Assembly (NCBI GenBank): GCA_944391705.1 | Contig: CALXUN010000001.1 | Span: forward strand, 1 to 64,000 | Length of the DNA stretch: 64,000 bases | Direction of reading: 5' to 3' | DNA from: an uncultured Alphaproteobacteria bacterium | GTDB taxonomy: Bacteria; Pseudomonadota; Alphaproteobacteria; RF32; CAG-239 | The notes under the pieces: model-generated | The model's database searches: none | What the model was told of the DNA's origin: nothing | What the model saw: the letters and a program-made list of their open reading frames with translations, nothing else | Program-made: the position numbers and the translations under genes | In this document: piece after piece, positions 44,598-53,459 of the stretch | Layout: the number at the start of each line of letters is the position of its first letter | Position numbering within the stretch: position 1 is the stretch's first letter

Positions 44598-45365
44598 ATG
44601 GAAAAGAAACATTTAATCGTTAAAAAATTAACCAAAGAAAACTTAAAAGACGTTATAGCCCTGCAGCAAAAAATTATTGCCGGCCTGCATCCGGACGAAC
44701 AACACTTTATTTTGCACCGGACTGAAGCTGATTACCTAAAATCATTAACCGGCGGCAGTTCAAACATGATGGGGGTGTTTGACGGTGATTTACTTGTTGC
44801 CCAGACCGTCTTTGCCATGCCGTTAAACGGTGAAAAAAGGGATATGCCGGAATTTAAATCCGACACGGAAAATAAAGATTTGGTTTTATATGAAGCAATA
44901 CTGGTTGATCCGGCGTATCGGGGTTCTTCCTTGATGACCCGGATGCTGGGTTATATTGAACAACATGCGCTTGACAACGGCCGGAAATACTCCATTATCC
45001 AGATTGCTGCCGACAACCCCGCCAGCTGGATAAGCGCGCTTCACCACGGCATGAAAATCACCAAAGTTGATTTAGACCCTTATGACCGGGCCAAGGTTTT
45101 ATATCTTGAGAAAAAAATAAACCACCAGCCGCAGCCGGTCGAAAGAAATTATATCGCCGGCAAAACATACAGTCTTTATTTAGGCGAAAACATTCATCAA
45201 AAGATTCCGGCATTGTTTAACAAAATGCAATACCTCATTGCAAGCGGCTACCACGGTGTAAGCCTTGATAAAAAAACGCAAAGCCTCATCTGGCAGAAAC
45301 AGGAAAATCAGGCTAAAACATTATTTTTGGGCGTTGCCCCCAAGCAAAGCACCTATAGCCTTTAA
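44598..45365 (+). CDS. GNAT-like acetyltransferase
   Basis: 255 residues. The N-terminal half has a GNAT core: LIVKKLTKENLKDVIALQQ, then LYEAILVDPAYRGSSLMTRM, where the PAYRGSSL segment is motif A for acetyl-CoA, and IIQIAADNPASWISALHHG. The C-terminal ~85 residues are an extra domain without a known name. GGAG precedes the ATG. The attenuator upstream hints at a link with arginine. It is convergent with the aspartoacylase-like gene, stops overlapping. Confidence 0.75.
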   Translation: MEKKHLIVKKLTKENLKDVIALQQKIIAGLHPDEQHFILHRTEADYLKSLTGGSSNMMGVFDGDLLVAQTVFAMPLNGEKRDMPEFKSDTENKDLVLYEAILVDPAYRGSSLMTRMLGYIEQHALDNGRKYSIIQIAADNPASWISALHHGMKITKVDLDPYDRAKVLYLEKKINHQPQPVERNYIAGKTYSLYLGENIHQKIPALFNKMQYLIASGYHGVSLDKKTQSLIWQKQENQAKTLFLGVAPKQSTYSL

Positions 45366-46210
45366 GCCTGTATTCCGAAATAATACCACTCTGCACCGAT
45401 TGCAGCATCAGGATTCGGCAGTAAAATAAATCCGTTTTGCGGCGCGGTTAAAATTGTACCGTCATCATAAACGGCCAATTTTTCCCCAGCGCGGATTTTA
45501 TCCAAATGCTTATAATTTTTAAGCAGCCGGCCGGATTTTTCTTTAATAACAAAATATTTCATCAGAATATGTTTTTTATCCATCAGCGGCGGCATCGGTG
45601 CTTCTATCATGCCAAAAGCCGCTAAAGCATTCAAAACTGCCTGATAGGCAATTTCCGCCGCCGTTTCGGCTTCATGATAGCCACATTCAAGCGTGGTGGC
45701 CGTATTGCCGCAAGTATGAGCATATCCTTCGGTTGAAAAATCAGAAATGGCATTTTGGGCAGCATACATTTGCGGCCAGCCTTCCAACACATAATCAACC
45801 GGCAACACAGCAATCAGCGAACTATTATAATTATCGGGATAATCACAAAATGCAAACGGCACGTCATCCGGACAATGAGTGGAATGCAAATCAAGCGTCA
45901 CGCGGTGCGTTGCAATCAACGGGCAAATTTCATTTGCCAGTTTTTGTTCATAAGTTTGCGGATTTTCATGCGGTTTCATAACCCGGTTCAGGTTTTCTTC
46001 CGTTTCACGGATATGCCGTTGATATGCTGCCGGATTGCATACCGGTACCAAGGTCAGTTTCCCTTTTTTTAAGCAGATTTGCTGCTTATCAAGTTTTTCA
46101 ATCAACCGGCTTAAGGCTTTCGTACCGGCAGTTTCATTGCCATGAACGGCTGCCAGCACCAAAAGCGACAAACCGTCTTCTTTCCCTTTATATTGAAAAG
46201 TTTCAATCAT
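45362..46210 (-). CDS. Succinylglutamate desuccinylase/aspartoacylase family protein
   Basis: Zinc amidohydrolase of the M14-related family. Zinc ligands are seen in AAVHGNETAGTKAL (His, Glu) and LDLHSTHCPDDVPF (His), and TTLECGYHEAE fits the catalytic Glu. The 282 residues include a C-terminal beta domain (GEKLAVYDDGTILTAP). It would cleave an N-acyl amino acid. It is convergent with the GNAT gene, an interesting pairing of acylation and deacylation, though the substrate is unknown. Confidence 0.82.
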   Translation of the reverse strand: MIETFQYKGKEDGLSLLVLAAVHGNETAGTKALSRLIEKLDKQQICLKKGKLTLVPVCNPAAYQRHIRETEENLNRVMKPHENPQTYEQKLANEICPLIATHRVTLDLHSTHCPDDVPFAFCDYPDNYNSSLIAVLPVDYVLEGWPQMYAAQNAISDFSTEGYAHTCGNTATTLECGYHEAETAAEIAYQAVLNALAAFGMIEAPMPPLMDKKHILMKYFVIKEKSGRLLKNYKHLDKIRAGEKLAVYDDGTILTAPQNGFILLPNPDAAIGAEWYYFGIQA

Positions 46211-46273
46211 TTTTCTTTCCGTTCGTATTATATGTTAGAGATAAACAATTTGCCGCCACCTGTCAAAAATTTT

Positions 46274-46942
46274 TTATTTTTTTGCAAGAACATAACTTTC
46301 ATCCACACGCCGGCAGATTTCATCTAAGGCAACCGAGCCATTCAAGCAAATTGTATACCAGTGTATTTTATTCATATGATATCCGGGAAAATATTTTTTA
46401 CCGTCGGTTAAACCGGCGATTTCTTCCGGAAACCCGCGCAAATCAATCACCTCAACCGGCATATCTTGTTCCGGAGCCAGTTTTTTGGCTGAAACGGTTA
46501 AAATCGCCGCATACCATTTCCGGTTGTCTTTTCGCCTGAAAACAGCATTGTCCGGAAATTTTTGCCATAAAAATTCAAGCTCATCACCGTATTTTTCCCG
46601 CACATATGCTATAACGGCCAATGTTTCATCATTTTTAAATATACTGTCATGGCAGCATTCTTTTGCAATTTTTTGCAAAACTTTTGCACATTCCTGACGG
46701 ATTTCACCGACAAAAGCACCGACAGCGTTTTCCGCCCGGTATAAAACATACTCATCACCGGTATCGTTATCAAACACGCGGCTCGTAACATTCCCGCTGT
46801 TATCAACCATAATTTTAAGCCAAAACTGCCCGCCGGAAATGTTTACCGCATAAACATACACACCGTCTTTTTCTGTCTTAAAACCAAAGGCGGCAAGCTT
46901 GCCAAAATCAATTTTTTTATGTGCAAAGATTTCTTCAAACAT
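46274..46942 (-). CDS. MmcQ/YjbR family protein
   Basis: 222 residues. The C-terminal half has the YjbR signature: RKWYAAILTVS and FPGYHMNKIHWYTICLNG, a fold related to a double-wing DNA-binding domain. The N-terminal ~95 residues are an extra domain (FWLKIMVDNSGNVTSRVFDN) also found in longer YjbR-like proteins. Function unknown. Confidence 0.75.
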   Translation of the reverse strand: MFEEIFAHKKIDFGKLAAFGFKTEKDGVYVYAVNISGGQFWLKIMVDNSGNVTSRVFDNDTGDEYVLYRAENAVGAFVGEIRQECAKVLQKIAKECCHDSIFKNDETLAVIAYVREKYGDELEFLWQKFPDNAVFRRKDNRKWYAAILTVSAKKLAPEQDMPVEVIDLRGFPEEIAGLTDGKKYFPGYHMNKIHWYTICLNGSVALDEICRRVDESYVLAKK

Positions 46943-47096
46943 CGTTTTAGCCTGATAAATCCGTCCTTATTATTTGCTTTTCATCCTGAATCTAAGCCGT
47001 TCATCTGCAATAATCAATTATTTTCTTTTCTTGCAAAATATGTGTAAACAATGAATTAAAAAAGGCCTTATATTCTAACGACTAATCGGTAAAACC

Positions 47097-47420
47097 ATGC
47101 GAAAAATCCTGACACAAACCAAGCACATTGTTATTTTAATCCTATTGTTTACCATTGTTCCTGAACTTTTTGTGAAAGGATTTTTTGCATATATTTATCA
47201 TGTCGCCGATGAAGAGCTGTTAAATATGCTCAAACAAACCCATAACACTTATTATAAAATCTGCGTGGATGTTGCTTACCTCAGTTTGTTTTTAACATAT
47301 GCCGCCTCTTATTTTATTTTAAAAAAGACTAAATTAAAATCGTGGCTTAAATTTTTATTTATTTTTCTTATATTTTTTGTGCTGTTTCACCTGCTTGTTT
47401 TCCTTATCGTAAAGATTTAG
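47097..47420 (+). CDS. Small membrane protein, unknown
   Basis: 107 residues with three hydrophobic segments (about 10-30, 57-75 and 82-106). No SD of strength and no known motif. Its 3' end overlaps the convergent membrane gene by 66 bp, so one of the two ends may be mis-called, but both frames look like membrane proteins. Confidence 0.4.
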   Translation: MRKILTQTKHIVILILLFTIVPELFVKGFFAYIYHVADEELLNMLKQTHNTYYKICVDVAYLSLFLTYAASYFILKKTKLKSWLKFLFIFLIFFVLFHLLVFLIVKI

Positions 47421-47831
47421 CGCCACATCTATCTTTCCTTTTTTACAAAACTTTTCTCTGACAAAAGCAATCAGCAAAGATAGCGGGATTCCGGCTGCCG
47501 AAATATAACCAAACACCTTCATTACGATATTCAACATCTCTTCACCCCATTCAAAAAATGAGGCAACAGCAATAATCCCCGTCAGCCCGATAAACACAAA
47601 ATACGGCAGCCAGCCAATTGACATCAAATAATAAGACGTCCGCGGATAATCATTCATCACATAATAAATAAATTTTGGCACTTTATTAAAACATAACAAA
47701 ACCATACCAACGACAAAACCCAAAAACAAAACGGCACTGACCGTACCCTCCTGATCAAGATATGACAAAGGAGCAGCTAAAACACAGTAAATTCCTCCCC
47801 AAAATAAGGCTTCTTTTGAACATAATTTCAT
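47355..47831 (-). CDS. Membrane protein, unknown
   Basis: 158 residues with about four transmembrane helices and a Lys-rich tail (KQHKKYKKNK). The ATG at 47831 (MKLCSKEALFWGG) has GGAGTACGAAACA before it; the longer frame up to 47987 runs through the SD and into the neighbouring gene. Probably co-transcribed with the gene at 47869. No family recognised. Confidence 0.55.
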   Translation of the reverse strand: MKLCSKEALFWGGIYCVLAAPLSYLDQEGTVSAVLFLGFVVGMVLLCFNKVPKFIYYVMNDYPRTSYYLMSIGWLPYFVFIGLTGIIAVASFFEWGEEMLNIVMKVFGYISAAGIPLSLLIAFVREKFCKKGKIDVALNLYDKENKQVKQHKKYKKNK

Positions 47832-47868
47832 TGTTTCGTACTCCTTTTTTAATAATGAGGATAAAATT

Positions 47869-48177
47869 TTACAGGCAATGGCGTTGTTCATAATCCCATG
47901 CACCGCCATTGTCCAAACACTTGTCAATTTCAAATTTATCAGCAATTTCCGGCACCAAATTAAGCATAATATAAACGACCAAACCAATACTTAAAGCAAT
48001 GTAAGATATTTTGCGAATTTTCTTAAAAAAAGTCCCTACGAAAGAAGCAGAGCAAACAAAAATAACAAAACCATATAAAAACAGAAGATGCTGCTTAATC
48101 CCGATTGTAAAGAAAAAATCCAACCAAACCGCACATACAAATGTAATAAAAAGTACAACTCTGCTTAACGACAACAT
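47869..48177 (-). CDS. Membrane protein with CLDxGGxWDYExxxC tail motif
   Basis: 102 residues: three hydrophobic helices followed by an extramembrane tail IDKCLDNGGAWDYEQRHCL. Tails of this CLDxGGxW form occur in many small proteobacterial proteins and probably make a disulphide-linked periplasmic loop; their role is not established. It is upstream of, and in line with, the membrane gene at 47355. Confidence 0.6.
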   Translation of the reverse strand: MLSLSRVVLFITFVCAVWLDFFFTIGIKQHLLFLYGFVIFVCSASFVGTFFKKIRKISYIALSIGLVVYIMLNLVPEIADKFEIDKCLDNGGAWDYEQRHCL

Positions 48178-48362
48178 TTATTCTTCCTTTTCTTTCTCTT
48201 TTTATAGCATAACATAACAAAAGACAATATTTTAATACCGCCTTTTGTTTATAATCTTTTTCATATTCCACCTGCCGGCTGCCACATTTAAAGCTTGCTA
48301 AAATGATTTCATCTGATATACTGGCGCAAATTATAAATTATTAACTTTAATCATTGTGTTTT

Positions 48363-49358
48363 ATGGAAAATGTTTTTATTAAGAAAATCTGTTTTCGTGT
48401 GCGAAAAATTAAAAAATGCCCTGAAGGCTGGGTGTTGGCTTCGGCACGCGGAAATAAAGAAACCGATGAAGACCGGGTTGTTTTTATCAGTAACAAGTAT
48501 TACACAGGCAAAATACCGCCGTTTTTCAAATGGCCGTGGCAAAAGCTTTATCTTGAATTTGAACAAGTGGACGACTTTATGTTGTCTGCCAAAATCAACG
48601 GTAAAGTTTTATTTAAAATCAGCCATGCCGATCTTCCGCCGGAAATTAAGGTCAAACTTGAAAAAGGCGAAAAACTGCTGCAGGAAGCTAAAGCACATTA
48701 TGAACAACTGGATAAAGACATCAAAGAAGCCTTGGAAAAATATCTTCCGAATATTCCCGTCAATCCGTTGTTTGAAGATGAAATGGCTGACTTGCACATC
48801 TGCTTTCGTGCTTATCTGAAACTTCATTGGCAAAAAGGCCAAAAGCTGCCTGATGCCAAACAAAGGCTCAGCTTGTCAATTTTGCTTTGCAAAGCCGCGC
48901 AAAGGATCTGTAAACGGCACTTTAAATTTGACACACCTCCATCTATCGGCTTGGTATTCTTACCTTTAAAAGCCTCATTGTTTTTCCACCCTGATTACCG
49001 GGCAGACCGGAAAAAGCTGGAAGAACAAAACCCGGATGCAATCAAATACCTTTTTGCCGCATACTACGAAATTGATGAAATACTTGATGCGCTCTTGCCT
49101 AAAGTGGAAGATGAAGCTCTTAAGCATTACCTCGTTTACGTTGTTGAAAAACTTGGTTTGTTTTTCACATCAGATTATGTTCAGTTTACGGCTGAGATGG
49201 ATTATAATGCCTTTACCGGGAAACCAACAGAATCTGATGTAAATGCTTACAAACGTTGTTGTACCGAAGTAGAAATGCCTTACTTTTCAAACTTCATCCT
49301 GCCGGATAAATTTACAAAAGAAGATGCTAAAACTTTTTTCTGGACACACGATTTGTAA
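48363..49358 (+). CDS. Unknown soluble protein
   Basis: 331 residues. An N-terminal beta-rich part (GWVLASARGNKE, VVFISNKYYTGK, KLYLEFEQVDDF) is followed by a long helical domain from about residue 95. The start is the ATG 48363; a TTG nine bases earlier is weaker. No domain is recognised. A terminator follows at 49369. Confidence 0.55.
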   Translation: MENVFIKKICFRVRKIKKCPEGWVLASARGNKETDEDRVVFISNKYYTGKIPPFFKWPWQKLYLEFEQVDDFMLSAKINGKVLFKISHADLPPEIKVKLEKGEKLLQEAKAHYEQLDKDIKEALEKYLPNIPVNPLFEDEMADLHICFRAYLKLHWQKGQKLPDAKQRLSLSILLCKAAQRICKRHFKFDTPPSIGLVFLPLKASLFFHPDYRADRKKLEEQNPDAIKYLFAAYYEIDEILDALLPKVEDEALKHYLVYVVEKLGLFFTSDYVQFTAEMDYNAFTGKPTESDVNAYKRCCTEVEMPYFSNFILPDKFTKEDAKTFFWTHDL

Positions 49359-49368
49359 TAACCTCTAT

Positions 49369-49402
49369 AAAAAAAGCACCTTTGAAAAGGTGCTTTTTTT
49401 TT
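49369..49402 (+). terminator. Terminator
   Basis: AAAAAGCACCTTT and AAAGGTGCTTTTT arms around a short loop, followed by a T-run. Confidence 0.8.
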
Positions 49403-49450
49403 ATAGCTTTTAAACTTGCTTTTGCTATGATGACAGTGAAAGGAAAAAAC

Positions 49451-49783
49451 ATGACTTTAGAACTTAAAAACAACCCGACCTTAAGTGATTATCAGGATTA
49501 TATACGCCAGATGAAACAGGAACGCGGCTTTAATACGACAGACAAATTTTATGAGTGTTGTCTTCTGGCAGAAGAATGCGGTGAACTTATTTCTGCCATA
49601 CGTAAAAATTCAAAATCAGGTTCCATCGGTTCCGGTTCGGTTGCCGGTAACATTGCCGAAGAACTGGCCGATGTTTTCATTTATGTTTGCTCTTTAGCCA
49701 ATATGCACAACATTGATTTGGAGCAGGCCTTCCGCGCCAAAGAAGAGAAAAACAAACAACGCACTTGGAAGCGCTTGGCATAG
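49451..49783 (+). CDS. MazG-like nucleotide pyrophosphohydrolase
   Basis: 110 residues of the all-alpha NTP-PPase type: LLAEECGELISAIRK holds Glu41, Glu42 and Glu45, and AEELADVFIYV holds Glu71 and Asp74, the EExxE...ExxD magnesium site. It would hydrolyse a nucleoside triphosphate to the monophosphate and PPi. The ATG at 49451 follows AAAGGA. It is just upstream of a pyrophosphatase-kinase fusion, so the PPi made could be consumed by the neighbour. Confidence 0.85.
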   Translation: MTLELKNNPTLSDYQDYIRQMKQERGFNTTDKFYECCLLAEECGELISAIRKNSKSGSIGSGSVAGNIAEELADVFIYVCSLANMHNIDLEQAFRAKEEKNKQRTWKRLA

Positions 49784-49863
49784 ATAAAATATTTTTTTTG
49801 TTTTATAAATATCCTTAAACGACTGGAAACGATAAGTTCAGATAAAAAACAAAGAGAGATAAC

Positions 49864-50679
49864 ATGGATAACTCAAAACAATATCTTGGTAAAAATGTGT
49901 ATGTAAAAATAGACCGCCCGTTAGGCTCACTTCATCCCAAGCATAACTTTGTGTATGAGGTAAATTATGGATACATTCCCAATACCATTTCTGGTGATAA
50001 TGAAGAATTAGACGCTTATGTCTTAGGCATTAATACGCCGTTGTCTGAATTTGAGGGAGTATGCATTGCTGTTCTGCACCGTACCAATGATAATGATGAT
50101 AAACTTATCGTTGTTCCTTCCAATACTTATTTCTCCGATGCTGAAATCGAACAACAAACGGCTTTTCAGGAAAAGTGGTTTCGACATGTTCTTATCCGCT
50201 CAAAACCAGCCATATACCTAATGTGCGGTTTTTTAGGCTTCGGCAAAACAACAGCGGCCAAAAAACTAGAACAAGAATTGCCTGCTATTCGTTTCACTCA
50301 TGATGAAATAATGTTAAAGAGATTTGGACGAACACCTGACAACTTTCAAGCCCGCTATAAAGAAGTAGATGATTTTATTCGTAACGAAACAGTTAACGCA
50401 ATCAAAAGTGGTGAAAATGTTATTTTAGACTATGGCTTTTGGAATAAAGAAAAACGAGCGGAATATTTCCAATGGGCAAAAACATTAACTCCTAATGTCC
50501 AGTTTTACGCAATTCTTTGTAACATAGATGTAGCACGAAAACGCATTATACAAAGAAGTCAAAACAATCCTAACGAACTCTTCATAGACGAGAATTGTTT
50601 TAATACTTTTTTACAAAAATACGAACCCATGAGCCCGGATGAAGGCTATCCCACAATTTTTAACGACTGTTCTGAATAA
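49864..50679 (+). CDS. Fusion: inorganic pyrophosphatase-like domain and AAA_33-type P-loop kinase
   Basis: Residues ~8-108 resemble small family I pyrophosphatases: KIDRPLGSLHP, YEVNYGYIPNT, DNEELDAYVLG with Asp45 and Asp50, and NDNDDKLIVVP with Asp78/Asp79. Residues ~114-271 are a P-loop kinase: Walker A CGFLGFGKTTAAKK (Lys128), TRFTHDEIM-like RFTHDEIMLKRFG, and NVILDYGFWNKEKR, the pattern of AAA_33/zeta-like kinases. The two domains are in one frame. The target is unknown. Ends just before the tRNA-Glu cassette array. Confidence 0.78.
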   Translation: MDNSKQYLGKNVYVKIDRPLGSLHPKHNFVYEVNYGYIPNTISGDNEELDAYVLGINTPLSEFEGVCIAVLHRTNDNDDKLIVVPSNTYFSDAEIEQQTAFQEKWFRHVLIRSKPAIYLMCGFLGFGKTTAAKKLEQELPAIRFTHDEIMLKRFGRTPDNFQARYKEVDDFIRNETVNAIKSGENVILDYGFWNKEKRAEYFQWAKTLTPNVQFYAILCNIDVARKRIIQRSQNNPNELFIDENCFNTFLQKYEPMSPDEGYPTIFNDCSE

Positions 50680-50719
50680 GAAATTTTTTCAAATTTCCAA
50701 CAGCTTATTTTCAAGACTT

Positions 50720-50893
50720 AGATAAGATTTAAACTTGCTCAAATTATTGAAAACAAAGAAATATAAACGAGTTCGGAAAATTCTCCCAAAATGCAATTTT
50801 CAAAGACACAACACTCGAACTCGGTTAAGTTCTTGATTTATAAAAGAAAAACGGCAGTTTTTATGCCTGCCGCTTGCAATTGGTGATGCATAG
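50720..50893 (-). repeat. tRNA-Glu tail module, distal copy
   Basis: On the minus strand ATCACCAATTGCAA, a fragment of the tRNA-Glu end, is followed by a terminator (CGGCAGGC-ATAAAAA-CTGCCG) and about 150 bp homologous to 53101-53270, including the CGAGTTCG/CGAACTCG pair. Confidence 0.7.
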
Positions 50894-50909
50894 CTTGCAA
50901 TTTACGAAC

Positions 50910-51404
50910 TTATTCTACACTCATAACTTCAACAGGGATTTCATTACCATTTTCATCTTCCATAGTAACCGACCAAGTCATCTTATATGAACAATATTCT
51001 TTATTAGATAAAATTTCTTGCATTCGCTTTGATTCTGGTGACACAGTGCTTATATTTCCTTTTGCTATCTCTTGTATAGATTTAAGACCTAACTCTGCAT
51101 ATTCTTCCGCAATATCGAACGGGACAAAACAATCATAATCCACATATTCAAAATGGCATAATTCATTTTCTTTTCCCAAAATATGAAGGTATTCACTTTC
51201 TGCAGGAGAGCAATTTTTCATATTTTCATAAACAGGTTGCAAATCCTCTGCTGTTTTTTTTGCCTCATTACTTATATTGGCTCCTATAAAGTCTGCAACT
51301 TCTTTATCAGACACTACATTACCATTTTCATCAACCCAACCAATCTCTCCCCCTAAGCACATTTGAGGAAACAATATAAATAAAAATAAAATCAATTTAC
51401 TCAT
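50910..51404 (-). CDS. Exported protein, unknown
   Basis: 164 residues with a Sec signal peptide (MSKLILFLFILFPQMCLGGE) and an acidic mature domain with four Cys (NCSP, LCHF, DCFVP, YCSY), likely disulphide-bonded in the periplasm. No family recognised. It is the only gene between two tRNA-Glu tail modules and points the same way as tRNA-Glu. Unusually AT-rich. Confidence 0.6.
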   Translation of the reverse strand: MSKLILFLFILFPQMCLGGEIGWVDENGNVVSDKEVADFIGANISNEAKKTAEDLQPVYENMKNCSPAESEYLHILGKENELCHFEYVDYDCFVPFDIAEEYAELGLKSIQEIAKGNISTVSPESKRMQEILSNKEYCSYKMTWSVTMEDENGNEIPVEVMSVE

Positions 51405-51439
51405 TTATCACATCCTGTTTAATAGACTACATATTTTTT

Positions 51440-51594
51440 TACTTCAATAATTTATAAAATGCAATAATTTAAAGCAAATCTGTAGCAAGTTCATGAAATT
51501 TCTCAAATACGCATTTTTTTAAATGTAACATCCAAACTCGTATAAACTAAAAAAAACAGCAGACTTTTTAGTCTGCTGTTTGAATTGGTGATGC
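51440..51594 (-). repeat. tRNA-Glu tail module, middle copy
   Basis: On the minus strand GCATCACCAATTC (tRNA 3' end fragment) is followed by a terminator (AACAGCAGAC-TAAAAA-GTCTGCTGTT) and a diverged version of the flank block seen at 50720 and 53101. Confidence 0.65.
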
Positions 51595-51640
51595 TTAACT
51601 CACAGTTTCCGAGCCTTTTGAGCATTTACTGTAATAAAAA

Positions 51641-52408
51641 TTAAAATTCCATAATCTCATTATCTTCCGGAACAAGAACATTATTTAGTTTCATCTTCCG
51701 AATGTCATTTCTTGTTACTGTTAAGTGACTTACGGTATCCATATGACTAGCGATAATAACCGCTTTCGGAGCATATTCGGTCAATGTTTTGACATCTTCA
51801 TCATTCATGATAATTCTTTCACCATTGAGTAATGTCGCACCACAAGCATTAACAACTACGACATCAGGTGCAAATTTATCTATCGCCTCAACAACTTCTT
51901 CACACCAGATTGTATCGCCGGCAACATAAAGTGTTTTTTCACTTTTAGCCTTAAAAACAACACCCATTGCGTCATAGGCCATATTAACTTGCTCACACAG
52001 CGGTTTAATTATCTCCCGCTTTCCATGTTGCCCGAATGTTTTATAAAGTGTAATACCATCAAATTCTGTCCCACTTACAGAAACAACTCTCACATCACTG
52101 AATCCAAGTGATTGAATTTGTTTTTGGTCAACTTCACTCTGAACAAAAAAAGGAATTTTTTTATCAATAGCCTTTATTGCAAACTCATCCCAATGATCAG
52201 GGTGGAAGTGTGTTAAAATAACAGCATCAACATCAACGATTTTTTCAACACTTAAAGGGAGTTCAACTCTTGGTTGACGCACATTTGCATTAACAGCCAT
52301 CTCAAAACCGGGCATATAATCCTTAGGCATTAACCACGGGTCTATCAAAAATTTTTTATCCTTATAGGTTATGATAAGCGTAGCATTTCTAATCTGATGT
52401 ATAAGCAT
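51641..52408 (-). CDS. Metallo-beta-lactamase-fold hydrolase (UlaG/UPF0173-like)
   Basis: 255 residues. The metal motif ILTHFHPDHWD (HxHxDH), a later LYVAGDTIWC (Asp) and VIIASHMDTVS (His) complete a binuclear site. The substrate is unknown. The ATG at 52408 lies one base after the MarR stop region and nine bases after AAAGGA, so the two genes are coupled. Both lie in the cassette next to tRNA-Glu. Confidence 0.82.
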   Translation of the reverse strand: MLIHQIRNATLIITYKDKKFLIDPWLMPKDYMPGFEMAVNANVRQPRVELPLSVEKIVDVDAVILTHFHPDHWDEFAIKAIDKKIPFFVQSEVDQKQIQSLGFSDVRVVSVSGTEFDGITLYKTFGQHGKREIIKPLCEQVNMAYDAMGVVFKAKSEKTLYVAGDTIWCEEVVEAIDKFAPDVVVVNACGATLLNGERIIMNDEDVKTLTEYAPKAVIIASHMDTVSHLTVTRNDIRKMKLNNVLVPEDNEIMEF

Positions 52409-52409
52409 T

Positions 52410-52877
52410 TTATTCATTCCTTTCAAAATATTTTGTGGTATCTTTCAGATGTTGTGAGTATTTTTGAAGAAAATTGAGAGCAAATTTAATTTCATTTTTA
52501 TCAAATTGCTTAAAAAATTCTGTGTCTTTATCGTTCCATTCTTGATGAATTTTTTCATGAGCCTGAAAAACTTCTTGTCCAAGATTGGTTAATATATAAT
52601 AGATTTCTTTTTTATTTTCATCACGAGTATAAGTATCTATAGCACCTTTACTAATCAGCTTTTTAATCATTTTGCTGACTCCACCTCGTGTAATATTTAG
52701 CGATTGAGAAATTTTAGTTACGTTAGGATTCTCAATCTTGCCAATACACTCAATGCAATGCATTTCTGTAATTGTATAACCAGACAAAACAGGTTCAGCA
52801 TGATTTTTTAATGTATTATTGATAAGTTCAAATGTATTTAACAGCATAGAAAGGGTTGTGTTTAGAGTTTTAGTCAT
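52410..52877 (-). CDS. MarR family transcriptional regulator
   Basis: 155 residues with the winged-helix pattern of MarR: MHCIECIGKIENPNVTKISQ, SLNITRGGVSKMIKKLI (recognition helix), and the wing IDTYTRDENKKEIYYILT. It would repress its own promoter and the MBL gene until a ligand binds. First gene of the two-gene cassette downstream of tRNA-Glu. Confidence 0.85.
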   Translation of the reverse strand: MTKTLNTTLSMLLNTFELINNTLKNHAEPVLSGYTITEMHCIECIGKIENPNVTKISQSLNITRGGVSKMIKKLISKGAIDTYTRDENKKEIYYILTNLGQEVFQAHEKIHQEWNDKDTEFFKQFDKNEIKFALNFLQKYSQHLKDTTKYFERNE

Positions 52878-53100
52878 TACTTCCTCAATATTGTTTCCTA
52901 GTTAATAATATTTATATGGTCACTTTTGTTTCCTTGTCAACAAAAAATAAATAAAATCTCCAAAACTTAGATAAAATTAAAAATCACTCAGACGATTTAT
53001 TGAAAGAATGATACAAAACAACAACCTTATTGTCATCAAAGTCAACAATTTTTCTTGTTAGCTGGTTTCTAATCTGATTGATGATAAAAAAGTATCCCTG

Positions 53101-53270
53101 AGACTTGGGCGAGATTCTAACTCGCTTAATATATTGAAAAATAAAGACTTTTGCATAAACTGGTTCGGAAAAAGTCCCGAAAAGGCGATTTTCAAATTTA
53201 CAACATTCGAACTCGCTGAAAGTCTTGGAAAATAAAGCAAAACGGCAGGTTTTTATACCTGCCGTTTGTA
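53101..53270 (-). repeat. tRNA-Glu tail module, resident copy
   Basis: Directly follows tRNA-Glu on the minus strand: a terminator AACGGCAGGT-ATAAA-ACCTGCCGTT, then a block with CATTCGAACTCGC and a second inverted pair GCGAG-ATTCTAA-CTCGC. Homologous blocks lie at 50720 and 51440. Confidence 0.7.
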
Positions 53271-53271
53271 T

Positions 53272-53347
53272 TGGTGATCCCAACGGGATTCGAACCCGTG
53301 TTGCAGCCTTGAGAGGGCCGCGTCCTAAGCCTCTAGACGATGGGACC
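53272..53347 (-). tRNA. tRNA-Glu (anticodon CTC)
   Basis: On the minus strand GGTCCCA and TGGGATC form the acceptor. The D-arm reads GTCTAGAGGCTTAGGAC, the anticodon loop CTCTCAA gives CTC, and the T-arm is ACGGG-TTCGAAT-CCCGT. Discriminator A and encoded CCA. Confidence 0.95.
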
Positions 53348-53459
53348 GTTATAAAGTGTTTCTCTTTTTAATATACTTCTTGCCGCAATGCAAGCATTAT
53401 TTTTAAAAGCCCCGGCCGTTAACCGGAGCTTTTCTTTTTTACCACATTTTTTAAACCGG

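Noticed and set aside
47355..47987. Longer version of the membrane gene starting at 47987
   Set aside because: The added 52 residues run through the SD of the chosen ATG and into the neighbouring gene.
52984..53283. Open frame of 99 codons on the minus strand
   Set aside because: It begins in the tRNA-Glu acceptor and runs through the repeated tail module; composition is that of the repeat.
50720..53347. A classical prophage or integrative element at tRNA-Glu
   Set aside because: No integrase, phage or conjugation gene is present and the cassettes are only 0.7 and 1.7 kb.
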